Source: Nonomuraea solani (GTDB lineage: Bacteria > Actinomycetota > Actinomycetes > Streptosporangiales > Streptosporangiaceae). Taken from it: DNA of 64,000 bases. Every line of letters begins with the position of its first letter. Positions within the stretch are counted from its first letter, which is position 1. The position numbers and the translations under genes were made by a program. Under the pieces are notes generated by a model. It had not been told where the DNA came from. It did not search any database and was given only the letters and a program-made list of their open reading frames with translations. The DNA lies in contig NZ_FNVT01000002.1 in the NCBI RefSeq assembly GCF_900108335.1, forward strand, positions 1,047,620-1,111,619, in the 5' to 3' direction. Shown in pieces: positions 27,404 to 35,990 of the stretch.

Positions 27404-28242
27404 TCGAGGTCGTGACGCCGGGCCCGTACGCGACCGTCCAGGATCTGGGGCGGCCCGGCCTCGCCCACCTGGGGGTGCCCCGGTCGGGGGCGGCCGACGC
27501 GCCGAGCCTGCGGCTGGCCAACCGGCTCGTGGGCAACCCCGAGAGGCTGGCGGGGATCGAGCTGACGTTCGGGCGGGCCCGGCTGCGCTTCCTGGACGCG
27601 GCCTGGGTGGCCCTGGCGGGCGCGCCGCTGGCGTCGGAGGCCGGGATGGGAGCGCCGTTCTGGGTGCCGGCGGGCGGTGAGCTGCGGCTCGGGGCGCCCG
27701 TGCGCGGGCTGCGCACCTACCTGGCCGTGCGCGGCGGGATCGCGGTCGAGCCGGTGCTCGGCAGCCGCTCCACCGACTCGCTGTCGGGGCTCGGGCCCGA
27801 ACCATTGCGGGCGGGCACGCTGCTGCCCGTGGGGCGGCCCGAGGGGGTGATCTCCGTGGACCTGGCGCCGCTGCCGGGGCCCGCCGACGGGCCGGCCGTG
27901 CTGGGGATCCTGCCGGGGCCGCGTGACGACTGGTTCGTGCCGGAGGCGCTGGAGACGCTGTGCGCGGGGCCGTACACGGTGAGTCAGGACAGCAACCGCG
28001 TCGGCGTGCGCCTGACCGGGCCCGGGCCGGCCCGGGCCAAGGAGGGCGAGCTGCCGAGCGAGGGCATGGTGGCCGGCGCGATCCAGGTGCCGCCGGACGG
28101 GCAGCCGATCGTGTTCCTCGCCGACCACCCGCCGACGGGCGGCTACCCCGTCATCGGGGTCGTGAGGACCGCGGACATCCCCGTCGCCGCGCAGCTCAGG
28201 CCGGGTGACGAGGTGCGGTTCACAACTCGACGTGGCCGTTGA
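27400..28242 (+). CDS. pxpC: 5-oxoprolinase subunit C (KipA/biotin-dependent carboxylase-like)
   Basis: 280 aa; ATG at 27400 in an ATGA overlap with pxpB. Family motifs: GPYATVQDLGRPGLAHLGVP, RTYLAVRGGI, SQDSNRVGVRL, LPSEGMVAGAIQVPPDGQPI and LADHPPTGGYPVIG. It completes the three-subunit 5-oxoprolinase. Its 3' end overlaps the convergent PhzF gene by 23 bp. Confidence 0.94.
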   Translation: MIEVVTPGPYATVQDLGRPGLAHLGVPRSGAADAPSLRLANRLVGNPERLAGIELTFGRARLRFLDAAWVALAGAPLASEAGMGAPFWVPAGGELRLGAPVRGLRTYLAVRGGIAVEPVLGSRSTDSLSGLGPEPLRAGTLLPVGRPEGVISVDLAPLPGPADGPAVLGILPGPRDDWFVPEALETLCAGPYTVSQDSNRVGVRLTGPGPARAKEGELPSEGMVAGAIQVPPDGQPIVFLADHPPTGGYPVIGVVRTADIPVAAQLRPGDEVRFTTRRGR

Positions 28243-29050
28243 CGCAGGTGCGGACGGCGCCGGCCACCCAGACGTTCCCCTCGGGGTCTGCTGAGACGTG
28301 GATCCGGCCTGCGCGGTCGATCGCGGTGCCCTGGGAGACCACGTAGGGCGAGGTGGCGCGGCCCGTGCGCAGCAGCCACTGGCCCAGGGAAGCGTTCAGG
28401 CTGCCCGTCACCGGGTCCTCCGTGGTGGCGCCCTCATGGGCGATGAACGCCCTGACCTCGAACGCGTACGGCGACCCCGCCGGATACGGCCCCACCACGC
28501 CCACCTCGTGCGGCACCGCACCGGGACGCAGCGCGAGCACCGTCGCGGCGTCCGCGAGCAGCACCCCGATCCAGCCGGGACCGTTGTCGGCCCACTCGGC
28601 GCCCACGATGTCGCCCCGCCCGATCCCGAGCGAGGCGGCGATCCGCTCCAGGAGCTCCTCTGCCACCGGCCCCGAGCGCATCAGCGGCGGCGCCTGGAAC
28701 GCCGGCCCGTCGTCCGTCATGCGCAGCGGCACGAGCCCGGCGCCGCATTCCTGGATCACCTCGCCGTCCTTGCGCGGCCGGCCTCCCGACTCCAGCCAGG
28801 CGTGGCAGGTGCCCAGGGTCGGGTGCCCGGCGAAGGGCAGCTCGGACTCGGTGGTGAAGATCCGTACCCGATAGTCGGCCTCGGGCGTGCTCGGGGGCAG
28901 CAGAAAGGTGGTCTCGGCCAGGTTCGTCCACCTGGCGAACCGCTGCATGTCCTCCGTGCTCAGCCCTTCGGAGTCCAGCACGACCGCGAGCGCGTTGCCC
29001 AGATAGGGGCCGGAGGGGAACACATCGACCTGCGTGAATCGGCGCAACAT
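28220..29050 (-). CDS. PhzF-family isomerase-like protein
   Basis: 276 aa from the ATG at 29050. Typical PhzF landmarks: QVDVFPSGPYLGNALAVVLD, the active-site loop NLAETTFLLPP containing the catalytic Glu, TTESELPFAGHPTLGTCHAW, and the second-half motif EDPVTGSLNASLGQWL. The diaminopimelate-epimerase-like fold is clear; the actual substrate of this PhzF subgroup is unknown and there are no phenazine genes nearby. Confidence 0.92.
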   Translation of the reverse strand: MLRRFTQVDVFPSGPYLGNALAVVLDSEGLSTEDMQRFARWTNLAETTFLLPPSTPEADYRVRIFTTESELPFAGHPTLGTCHAWLESGGRPRKDGEVIQECGAGLVPLRMTDDGPAFQAPPLMRSGPVAEELLERIAASLGIGRGDIVGAEWADNGPGWIGVLLADAATVLALRPGAVPHEVGVVGPYPAGSPYAFEVRAFIAHEGATTEDPVTGSLNASLGQWLLRTGRATSPYVVSQGTAIDRAGRIHVSADPEGNVWVAGAVRTCVNGHVEL

Positions 29051-29110
29051 ACTCCGGAGTCTCCCAGACAGGTCTTTTCCCGTTAACACGCCGCCCCCAG
29101 ACTGGACGGT

Positions 29111-30523
29111 GTGGCGGACTTTGATGTTGTGGTCCTGGGTTCCGGACCTGGTGGGCAGAAGGCCGCGATCGCCGCGGCGAAACTCGGCAAGCGCGTGGCG
29201 GTGATCGAGAAACGACACATGCTCGGCGGCGTCTGCATCAACACGGGAACAATCCCGTCGAAGACGCTGCGCGAGGCCGTCCTCTATCTGACCGGACTCA
29301 ACCAGCGGGAGCTGTACGGCGCCAGCTACCGCGTGAAGGACGAGATCACGGTCACCGACCTCGGAATGCGCACCCAGCACGTGATCGGCCGCGAGATCCA
29401 GGTGATCCGCAGCCAGCTCGCCCGCAACCACGTGACCGTGCTGCAGGGCACCGGCCGCTTCCTCGACGCCCACACGATCGGCATCACCGCCGAGGAGGAG
29501 CGCGAGGAGAAGAAGATCACCGCCGAGAAGATCGTGATCGCCACGGGCACCTCGCCCGCCCGGCCGTCCAGCGTCGAGTTCGACGACAGGACGGTCATCG
29601 ACTCCGACGCGATCCTGCACCTCGACCGGGTCCCCGAGACGCTGGTCGTGGTGGGCGCCGGGGTGATCGGCATCGAGTACGCCTCCATGTTCGCCGCCCT
29701 CGGCACCAAGGTGACGGTGGTGGAGCGGCGCGAGCGCATGCTGGAGTTCTGCGACCTGGAGATCGTCGAAGCGCTGAAATACCACCTGCGCGACCTGGCG
29801 GTGACCTTCAGGTTCGGCGAGAGCGTGGCCGCCGTCGAGCGCCGCCCGCGCGGGGCGCTGACCCTGCTGGAGAGCGGCAAGAAGATCCCCGCCGACTGCG
29901 TCATGTACTCGGCCGGCCGCCAGGGCAAGACCTCCGAGCTGTTCCTGGAGGCCGCCGGCCTGGCCGCCGACGACCGCGGCCGGATCGCGGTGGACGAGAA
30001 CTACGCCACCGAGGTGCCGCACATCTACGCGGTGGGCGACGTGATCGGCTTCCCGGCGCTGGCGGCCACGTCGATGGAGCAGGGCCGGCTGGCCGCGCAG
30101 CACGCCTGCGGCGAACCGGCCGGCGACCTGCACGAGCTGCCGCCCATCGGGATCTACACCATTCCCGAGATCAGCTTCGTCGGGAAGTCCGAGGACGAGC
30201 TGACCAGGGAGAAGGTGCCGTTCGAGGTGGGCATCTCGCGTTACCGGGAGCTGGCCAGGGGGCAGATCATCGGCGACTCGTACGGGATGCTCAAGCTGCT
30301 GGTGTCCTCCGAGGACCGGCGGCTGCTCGGCGTGCACGTGTTCGGCACGGGGGCGACGGAGCTGGTGCACATCGGGCAGACGGTCATGGGGTGCGGCGGG
30401 ACGATCGACTACCTGGTCAACGCGGTGTTCAACTATCCGACGCTGGCGGAGTCGTACAAGGTGGCGGCGCTCGACGCGATGAACAAGATGCGGACGGTCG
30501 CCCGGCTCACCGCGGAGATGTGA
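29111..30523 (+). CDS. sthA: Soluble pyridine nucleotide transhydrogenase (Si-specific)
   Basis: 470 aa; GTG start. FAD-binding [20 protein letters not shown], then [19 protein letters not shown]: the first redox cysteine is present but the second is replaced by Thr, as in the transhydrogenase group rather than dithiol reductases such as lipoamide dehydrogenase. The NAD-binding [17 protein letters not shown] and the dimerisation domain ([29 protein letters not shown]) follow. It passes hydride between NADPH and NAD+ in the cytosol. Confidence 0.92.
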   Translation: MADFDVVVLGSGPGGQKAAIAAAKLGKRVAVIEKRHMLGGVCINTGTIPSKTLREAVLYLTGLNQRELYGASYRVKDEITVTDLGMRTQHVIGREIQVIRSQLARNHVTVLQGTGRFLDAHTIGITAEEEREEKKITAEKIVIATGTSPARPSSVEFDDRTVIDSDAILHLDRVPETLVVVGAGVIGIEYASMFAALGTKVTVVERRERMLEFCDLEIVEALKYHLRDLAVTFRFGESVAAVERRPRGALTLLESGKKIPADCVMYSAGRQGKTSELFLEAAGLAADDRGRIAVDENYATEVPHIYAVGDVIGFPALAATSMEQGRLAAQHACGEPAGDLHELPPIGIYTIPEISFVGKSEDELTREKVPFEVGISRYRELARGQIIGDSYGMLKLLVSSEDRRLLGVHVFGTGATELVHIGQTVMGCGGTIDYLVNAVFNYPTLAESYKVAALDAMNKMRTVARLTAEM

Positions 30524-30539
30524 GCCGGGCCCGCGTCAC

Positions 30540-32369
30540 CTACGAGAGGGTCCACTTCTGGTTGGCGGCGCCCGTGCAGGTCCAGATCTGCAGGCGGGTG
30601 CCGTCGGCGGCGGTGTTGCCGGTGACGTCGGCGCACTTGTTCGCGGCCGGGTTCACCAGGTCGCGGCCGCCGGTGTAGGCCCACTGCTGGTTGGGGGTGC
30701 CGCCGCACGACCACAACTGCAGCTTGGCGCCGTCGGCGGTGCCGTGGCCGACGACGTCGAGGCACTTGCCGAGGGCGCGCAGCGTGCCGTCGCCGGGCCG
30801 GGTCCACTGCTGGGCGGCGGTGCCATTGCAGGTGTGGAGCCGGACTGCGGCGCCGTCGGCGCTGCTGCCGCCGGCCACGTCCACACACTTGCCGCCCAGC
30901 CCGGTGATCTGACCGTCTGAGCCCGGTGTGCCGGACCAGGTGAACGTCGCCGTCGTACGGGCCGGCAGCGTGTACGTGAAGGACTGGCCGCCCCAGTTCA
31001 CCCTGACGGACTGGGCCGAGGTGCCGCCGTTGTGGGCGATGAGGGCCTTGGAGCCGTCGGGGTTGCGCCAGGCGACGTTCTGGACGGTGCCGTTGGCCGT
31101 CGAGTCGATCCGGTAGGCCCCCGGCCGGACGAACTTGGTCAGGTGCCCGGTCGTGTAGTACTCGATCGTGTAGTCCACCTGCCCCGCCCGCGAGCCGCCC
31201 TCCTGGACGGTGATCAGGCCGGTGCACGTGCCGCAGCCGCCGTTGTGCGGCCCCATGCTCTGGTTGAGCGCCAGCGACCACTTCACCAGGCTGCCGCTCC
31301 AGTTGCGGGCGTACGTCACGATGTCGGCCATGTCCTCGTTGTGCTGGTTGCCGATCCAGGTGCCGCCCGAGTGCTCGGTGCTGAACTGCCGTACCGACGG
31401 ATACTGATGGTGCACCTGCGTGCCGACCGCCGGGTCGCCCCCGTAGCCGTGCCAGGCGATGCCGCCGAACAGCGGGTCGCCGCGCAGCGCCGCGTCGGCC
31501 AGGATGGGGCTGCCGATCTGACCGTAGTCGCCGTAGTTCCAGTCGTGCACGAGCACCTTCGTGGTGATCCCGGCGGCGCGGAAGGCCGGGTAGACGAAGT
31601 TCTTGGTGAGCTCGATCAGGCCGGAGGCGTTCCAGGACATGCCGGGGTAGTTCATGGCCGTGGGGTTGGACGCCTGGCAGCAGTTGGGCTCGTTCTGGAC
31701 GGAGACGTAGTTCACCGGGATCCCGGCGGCCTGGTAGCTCTGGACGTACTTGACCAGGTATTGAGCGTAGGTGGCGTAGTGCTCCCACTTCAGCCAGCCC
31801 ATCTGGTCCATCCGGCCGTTGTCCTTCATCCAGCCGGGGGCGCTCCACGGCACGCCCTTGACCCGCAGCGCCGGGTTGAGCTGCTTGGCCTGGGCGGTCA
31901 GGAGCCGCACGTCGGTGTCGTAGCCGTTGGCGCCGAAGTCGTTCAGGTCGCAGCAGGTGTCGTCGAGCGAGACCATCCCGGGACGGGACAGGTCGGAGGC
32001 GCCGATCGGGTTGCGGACGAACGACAGGCCGATCCCGTCCGTCGGCGAGAACAGCCGGCGCATCGTCGCGTCGCGCGTGGCGGCGCTGACGGGGCCGCCA
32101 CGCAGCAGGTACGCGGTCGTGTCCGTGATCGACGCACCCCCGCCCTCGAACTGCTGGTACGTGGTGCCCTCGTTGACGGTGATCGTGTGATTCGCGCTGC
32201 CGCCGGCGGGGCCGAAGGCGAGGGGCGACTGCTGCTGGAGCCCGCGGGTGACGGTGCGGCCGCCCGCGTCGGAGGTGGTGGTGAGCCAGACGTCCACCGG
32301 TTCGCCGGCTGCCAGGGCCGGGACGGGCGTGACCACCGCCCAGGCTAACGCGAGAAGGATCCTGAGCAC
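30540..32369 (-). CDS. Secreted GH30 glycosidase with C-terminal ricin-type lectin (CBM13)
   Basis: The GTG at 32369 (AAAGGA 8 nt upstream) gives 609 aa with a signal peptide (about 1-22, ending ALAAGEP). The catalytic domain follows GH30: QQFEGGGASITDTTAYLL, the acid/base Glu227 in VSVQNEPNCC, and nucleophile Glu332 in STEHSGGTW. The family's C-terminal beta-domain follows, then three ricin-B repeats (GKCVDVAGGSSADGAAVRLH, GKCLDVVGHGTADGAKLQLW, NKCADVTGNTAADGTRLQIW). It probably hydrolyses a polysaccharide such as a beta-1,6-glucan or xylan; linkage unknown. It lies just downstream of a LacI-type regulator gene. Confidence 0.92.
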   Translation of the reverse strand: MLRILLALAWAVVTPVPALAAGEPVDVWLTTTSDAGGRTVTRGLQQQSPLAFGPAGGSANHTITVNEGTTYQQFEGGGASITDTTAYLLRGGPVSAATRDATMRRLFSPTDGIGLSFVRNPIGASDLSRPGMVSLDDTCCDLNDFGANGYDTDVRLLTAQAKQLNPALRVKGVPWSAPGWMKDNGRMDQMGWLKWEHYATYAQYLVKYVQSYQAAGIPVNYVSVQNEPNCCQASNPTAMNYPGMSWNASGLIELTKNFVYPAFRAAGITTKVLVHDWNYGDYGQIGSPILADAALRGDPLFGGIAWHGYGGDPAVGTQVHHQYPSVRQFSTEHSGGTWIGNQHNEDMADIVTYARNWSGSLVKWSLALNQSMGPHNGGCGTCTGLITVQEGGSRAGQVDYTIEYYTTGHLTKFVRPGAYRIDSTANGTVQNVAWRNPDGSKALIAHNGGTSAQSVRVNWGGQSFTYTLPARTTATFTWSGTPGSDGQITGLGGKCVDVAGGSSADGAAVRLHTCNGTAAQQWTRPGDGTLRALGKCLDVVGHGTADGAKLQLWSCGGTPNQQWAYTGGRDLVNPAANKCADVTGNTAADGTRLQIWTCTGAANQKWTLS

Positions 32370-32416
32370 GGCTGGGGTCCTTTCGGGGGGTATGCCCTTG
32401 TAACACATGAAACAAA

Positions 32417-32431
32417 AAGGAAACTTTCCTT
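32417..32431 (-). promoter_or_regulatory. Operator-like palindrome AAGGAAACTTTCCTT upstream of GH30
   Basis: Perfect 7-bp arms around a central C, about 48 bp before the GH30 start, in the gap to the lacI gene. It resembles the GAAAC/GTTTC-containing sites of actinomycete LacI-type regulators at xylanase and glucanase genes. Two ATGAAACAA copies lie nearby (32470-32490). Binding by the adjacent LacI protein is inferred. Confidence 0.6.
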
Positions 32432-32497
32432 CGCAAAAGCAGTGCAACATGTGTCAAGGCACGCGTCAATGCGATGAAACAAATGAAACAACCGCCG

Positions 32498-33499
32498 TCA
32501 GACCGGCCCCGTGGAGCCCCGGACGACCAGTTCGGTGCCCAGCGAGACGTGCAGCGCCTCCAGCGTGTGCCGGCCGAGCAGCCGCATCAGCAGCGTCACC
32601 GCCATCCGCCCCATCTCCTGCAATGGCTGGCGCACCGTGGTGAGCGCGGGCGAGGTCGCCCTGCTGACGTCGATGTCGTCGAACCCCGCCACCGACAGGT
32701 CACCGGGCACGCTCAGCCCGCGCTCGGCGGCCGCCAGCAGCGCCCCGACCGCCATCTTGTCGTTGAACGCCACCAGCGCCGTCGGCCGCTCCGGCAGGTC
32801 GAGCAGCTCGCAGGCCGCCCGATAGCCGTGCTCGGTGTTCGGCTCGGGCACCTGGCGCAGCAGCTCGGGCGCGGGCAGCACCCCGGCGTCGGCCAGCGAG
32901 GCGGTGTAGCCCGCCAGCCGGGCCCCGCTCGGCAGCCACTCCACCGGGCCGCCGATGATCCCGACCCGGCGGTGGCCCAGCTCCACCACGTGGGCCATCA
33001 GGGTGCGCCCGCCGGCGAAGTTCGCGGCGGACACGGCCACGATGTCCTTCGGCGGCGGGGTCCTCGGGTCGATCACCACGAAGGGGAAGCCGCGGTCGCG
33101 CAGGCGTACGAGCTCGTCGCCCGGCTCGGGCGGCAGGATCAGGATCGCGCCCGCCACCCCGGGCCGGTCGGGCAGCCCCGGCAGCACCTCGCTCTCCTGG
33201 GCCGCCTCCCCCGCCCCCAAAATCATCTGGCGGCCGTGCAGCTCGATGGTCTCGCCGACCGACGAGACGATGTGCCCGAAATAGTCGGTCAGCAGGTACG
33301 GGCAGCGCACGTAGACGGCCCCCACGGGCGCGTCCGGCGCCACGCGGGGCCTGGGCGCCTGGTCGCCGAGCCGGCCGACGGCCCGCAGCACCAGGTCGCG
33401 GGTGTGCGGGGCGACGTTGGACCGGCCGTTGAGCACCCGTGAGACGGTCGCGATGGACAGGCCGGTCTCGGCGGCGACGTCGCGCACGGTCGCGCGCAC
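32498..33499 (-). CDS. LacI-family transcriptional regulator
   Basis: 333 aa; GTG start. N-terminal helix-turn-helix with hinge: TVRDVAAETGLSIATVSRVL, then NGRSNVAPHTRDLVL. The ligand-binding domain has FVVIDPRTPPPKDIVAVSAA, GHRRVGIIGGPVEW and the C-terminal VAGFDDIDVSRATSPALTTV. It reads in the same direction as the GH30 gene and probably controls it, releasing its operator when an oligosaccharide binds. Confidence 0.93.
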   Translation of the reverse strand: MRATVRDVAAETGLSIATVSRVLNGRSNVAPHTRDLVLRAVGRLGDQAPRPRVAPDAPVGAVYVRCPYLLTDYFGHIVSSVGETIELHGRQMILGAGEAAQESEVLPGLPDRPGVAGAILILPPEPGDELVRLRDRGFPFVVIDPRTPPPKDIVAVSAANFAGGRTLMAHVVELGHRRVGIIGGPVEWLPSGARLAGYTASLADAGVLPAPELLRQVPEPNTEHGYRAACELLDLPERPTALVAFNDKMAVGALLAAAERGLSVPGDLSVAGFDDIDVSRATSPALTTVRQPLQEMGRMAVTLLMRLLGRHTLEALHVSLGTELVVRGSTGPV

Positions 33500-33510
33500 C
33501 CTGCCGCCCG

Positions 33511-34206
33511 CTATTCGGCGGTGGTACGGCGACCGCGGGGCGGCGGCTTCTTGCGACCGGCCACCAGCGTGTCCCCAGGAGCGGGGGCGGACTCCTCGGC
33601 CGGTTTCGGCTTCGCCTCACCGCTCTGCGCGCGAACCCGGGGATGCGGCTTGGTGTCCTCTGAGGCCGACGCCTCCGGCTCCTTCTTCTTCTCCTGCGCG
33701 GACTCGGCTGGTTTGTCCGGATCGCGCAGCGAGGCGATGACCTGGTCGGCCTCGTTGTCGGCGGCGAACTCGCTCGCCGCCTCCGATTCCCTCCGGCGGA
33801 TCACCACCATGTGGTCGACCGACACCCGTCCCGCGCCGACGACGGCGAGCAGGAGGGAGGCGGCTCCGAGCAGGATCAGCTCGTTGAGGCTGATGGGGTT
33901 GAGCGGCGGGGCCACGAGGAAGACCGCCAGCGCCTCGGCGAAGAGGATGAGGCCGGTGGTGGAGACCGCCAGACCGGCGATCAGCAGCGCGCCGCCGATG
34001 AGCTCGGCCAGCATGGTGACCGTGGCCCAGGCTCCGGGAGCCGGGGCGCCCTGCTCAAGGAATTTCGCGCCGGTGGTGATCAGACCGTCTTCCAGCTTGG
34101 TCCAGCCATTGGCGAAGAAAATACCGCCCACACCTACGCGGGCGACTAATGCAGCAAGATCACGAAGGACCTGTTTCACGCTATTTGTCTGCCCTAATCG
34201 GGACAT
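33511..34206 (-). CDS. DoxX-family membrane protein with charged C-terminal tail
   Basis: 231 aa from the ATG at 34206 (GAGGTG upstream). Four transmembrane helices in the first 130 residues carry the DoxX pattern (LVARVGVGGIFFANGWTKLE, TMLAELIGGALLIAGLAVST). A Glu/Lys/Pro-rich tail of about 95 residues, likely disordered and cytosolic, is longer than usual. It lies 8 nt after the MFS gene and 11 nt before lacI, so it is probably co-transcribed. Confidence 0.85.
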   Translation of the reverse strand: MSRLGQTNSVKQVLRDLAALVARVGVGGIFFANGWTKLEDGLITTGAKFLEQGAPAPGAWATVTMLAELIGGALLIAGLAVSTTGLILFAEALAVFLVAPPLNPISLNELILLGAASLLLAVVGAGRVSVDHMVVIRRRESEAASEFAADNEADQVIASLRDPDKPAESAQEKKKEPEASASEDTKPHPRVRAQSGEAKPKPAEESAPAPGDTLVAGRKKPPPRGRRTTAE

Positions 34207-34214
34207 GGCACACC

Positions 34215-35744
34215 TCAATCACGGCTGAGCAGCATGGCCACCGCGACGGCGGTCAGGCTGAGCAGGACGACGCTCACGACCACGGTCGTGTGCAGGGCGT
34301 TGACGAAGGCCCATCGGGCGGCGTCGAGGAGCGCGCCGCCCGCGCCGCCGCCGATCTCGCCGGCGACGTGCGCGGCGGAGGCCAGCGACTGCCGGGCCTT
34401 GTCCATTCCACCCTCGGACACTCCGGGCACGGCGGGCAGGCCGGGCGCGTACACGATCGCGGTGATCGTGCCGAGCACGGCCACGCCCAGGCCGGCGCCC
34501 AGTTCGTACGCGGTCTCCTCGATGGCCGCGGCGCCGCCCGCCTGGGACTCCGACGCCGAGGACATGATCGTGTCGGACGCGGCCAGCAGCGCCACCTGCA
34601 CGCCGAACCCGATGCCGATGAAGCAGAGCGCCAGCATCACCGGGTGGCCCTCGACGCCCCACGTCAGCGTCGGGGTCAGGGCCAGCGCGACGAGCGCGAG
34701 ACCGCCGCTCATCGTGGCCCGCAGGCCGATCTTCGGCAGGATGTGGGCGGCGGCGAGCCCGCCGGAGATGGCGGAGACGACCAGGGGCAACATCCTGACG
34801 GCGGCCCGCAGTGGGCTGTCGCCGAGCACGAGCTGCAGATATTGGGCGAGCATGAGCTGCAGGCCCACCAGCGCGAACACGCCGAGCAGCACGCCCACGA
34901 CCCCGGTCGTGAACTCGCGCCGCCTGAACAGGCCGACCTCCAGCAGCGGCGCCCGCAGCCGGGTCTGCCGCCGCGCGAACGCCACCAGCAGCCCCAGCCC
35001 GGTCAGGAAGACCAGGATCGAGGCCCAGAGCGGCATCAGGCTGCCCGAGCCCGCCTCCTTCAGCCCGAAGGCCAGCGCCAGGATGCCGAGCACGGACAGC
35101 ACGGCGCTGACGGCGTCCCATGGCCGGTCCCGGCGCAGGCGCGACTCCGGCAGCAGCCGGACGGCGGCGGGCAGCAGCACCAGCAGGATCGGCACGTTGA
35201 TGAGGAAGACCGCGCCCCACCACCAGCCGACGAGCACGCCGCCGATGAGCGGCCCGACGGCCGCGCCGGCCGCGGCGACCGCGCTCCAGACGCCGAGCGC
35301 GATGGCCCGCTCGCGCCGGTCGGTGAACACCTGGCGGATGAGCGAGAGGGTGGCCGGCATGATCATCGCGCCGCCGACGCCGAGCAGCGCCCTGGCCAGG
35401 ATGAGGCTCAGCGCCGTGGGGGCGAACGCGGCCGCGGCCGAGGCCACGCCGAACAGCACGAAGCCGAGCAGGACCAGTCGTTTGCGGCCGTATTTGTCGC
35501 CGAGCGTGCCGAACATGATCAGCAGCGGCGCGACCACCAGCGAGTAGATGTCGATGATCCACAGGAGCTGGACCGCGGACGGTTCGAGCGCGGCGGTGAG
35601 GGCGGGCACCGCGATGTGCAGGACCGTCGCGTCCACCGTGATCAGCAGCAGGCTCAGGCAGAGCAGCACGAGAATGGACCAGCGGTGGTCTCCGTGCTCC
35701 CGGTCGGCAGTCCGTACGAGGGGTGCGGCCTGTGTGACGGTCAT
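34215..35744 (-). CDS. MFS drug/cation exporter, DHA2 (QacA/SmvA-like)
   Basis: 509 aa from the ATG at 35744 with a perfect AAGGAGG 4 nt upstream. It has 14 predicted transmembrane segments, the motif D-like LLITVDATVLHIAVPAL, motif A GTLGDKYGRKRLVLLG, and motif C GVWSAVAAAGAAVGPLIGG. By family it is a proton-coupled exporter of cationic or aromatic compounds. It is first of the leftward run MFS-DoxX-LacI-GH30. A long palindrome lies upstream. Confidence 0.9.
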   Translation of the reverse strand: MTVTQAAPLVRTADREHGDHRWSILVLLCLSLLLITVDATVLHIAVPALTAALEPSAVQLLWIIDIYSLVVAPLLIMFGTLGDKYGRKRLVLLGFVLFGVASAAAAFAPTALSLILARALLGVGGAMIMPATLSLIRQVFTDRRERAIALGVWSAVAAAGAAVGPLIGGVLVGWWWGAVFLINVPILLVLLPAAVRLLPESRLRRDRPWDAVSAVLSVLGILALAFGLKEAGSGSLMPLWASILVFLTGLGLLVAFARRQTRLRAPLLEVGLFRRREFTTGVVGVLLGVFALVGLQLMLAQYLQLVLGDSPLRAAVRMLPLVVSAISGGLAAAHILPKIGLRATMSGGLALVALALTPTLTWGVEGHPVMLALCFIGIGFGVQVALLAASDTIMSSASESQAGGAAAIEETAYELGAGLGVAVLGTITAIVYAPGLPAVPGVSEGGMDKARQSLASAAHVAGEIGGGAGGALLDAARWAFVNALHTTVVVSVVLLSLTAVAVAMLLSRD

Positions 35745-35930
35745 GGGCCTCCTTGCAGGCCGAATCCGTGTCACAGGGCCCGCGCGTGCTGTTGGTCGGC
35801 GGAGCCGCGACCTGGCGCTCGCTCCTCCCGAGCTCGGCCACCTGGCTCCGGCGCTCCGGCTTGCGTGGCAGCTTAGGCCATGCCAGGGACTTGTCATAGC
35901 GGTATCGGCTGATCCGGGGTCAGCCCGTAC

Positions 35931-35963
35931 CTCTCTAGAGAGATACAGCCATATGTCGGTATC
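35931..35963. promoter_or_regulatory. Palindromes upstream of MFS gene
   Basis: CTCTCTAGAGAG at 35931-35942 (perfect, 12 bp) runs into a 22-bp imperfect palindrome at 35942-35963, whose arms are GATAC/GTATC and whose centre is CATATG. They lie between the divergent MFS gene (35744) and the TPR gene (35991). The shape is that of a TetR/MarR-type operator; no such regulator is adjacent. Confidence 0.6.
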
Positions 35964-35990
35964 TATCCAACATTCGTCCGCCAACCGATC

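Noticed and set aside
34149..35876. Plus-strand open frame opposite the MFS gene
   Set aside because: His/Gln/Arg-rich antisense composition and no start signals; the minus-strand MFS gene has 14 helices and a perfect Shine-Dalgarno.
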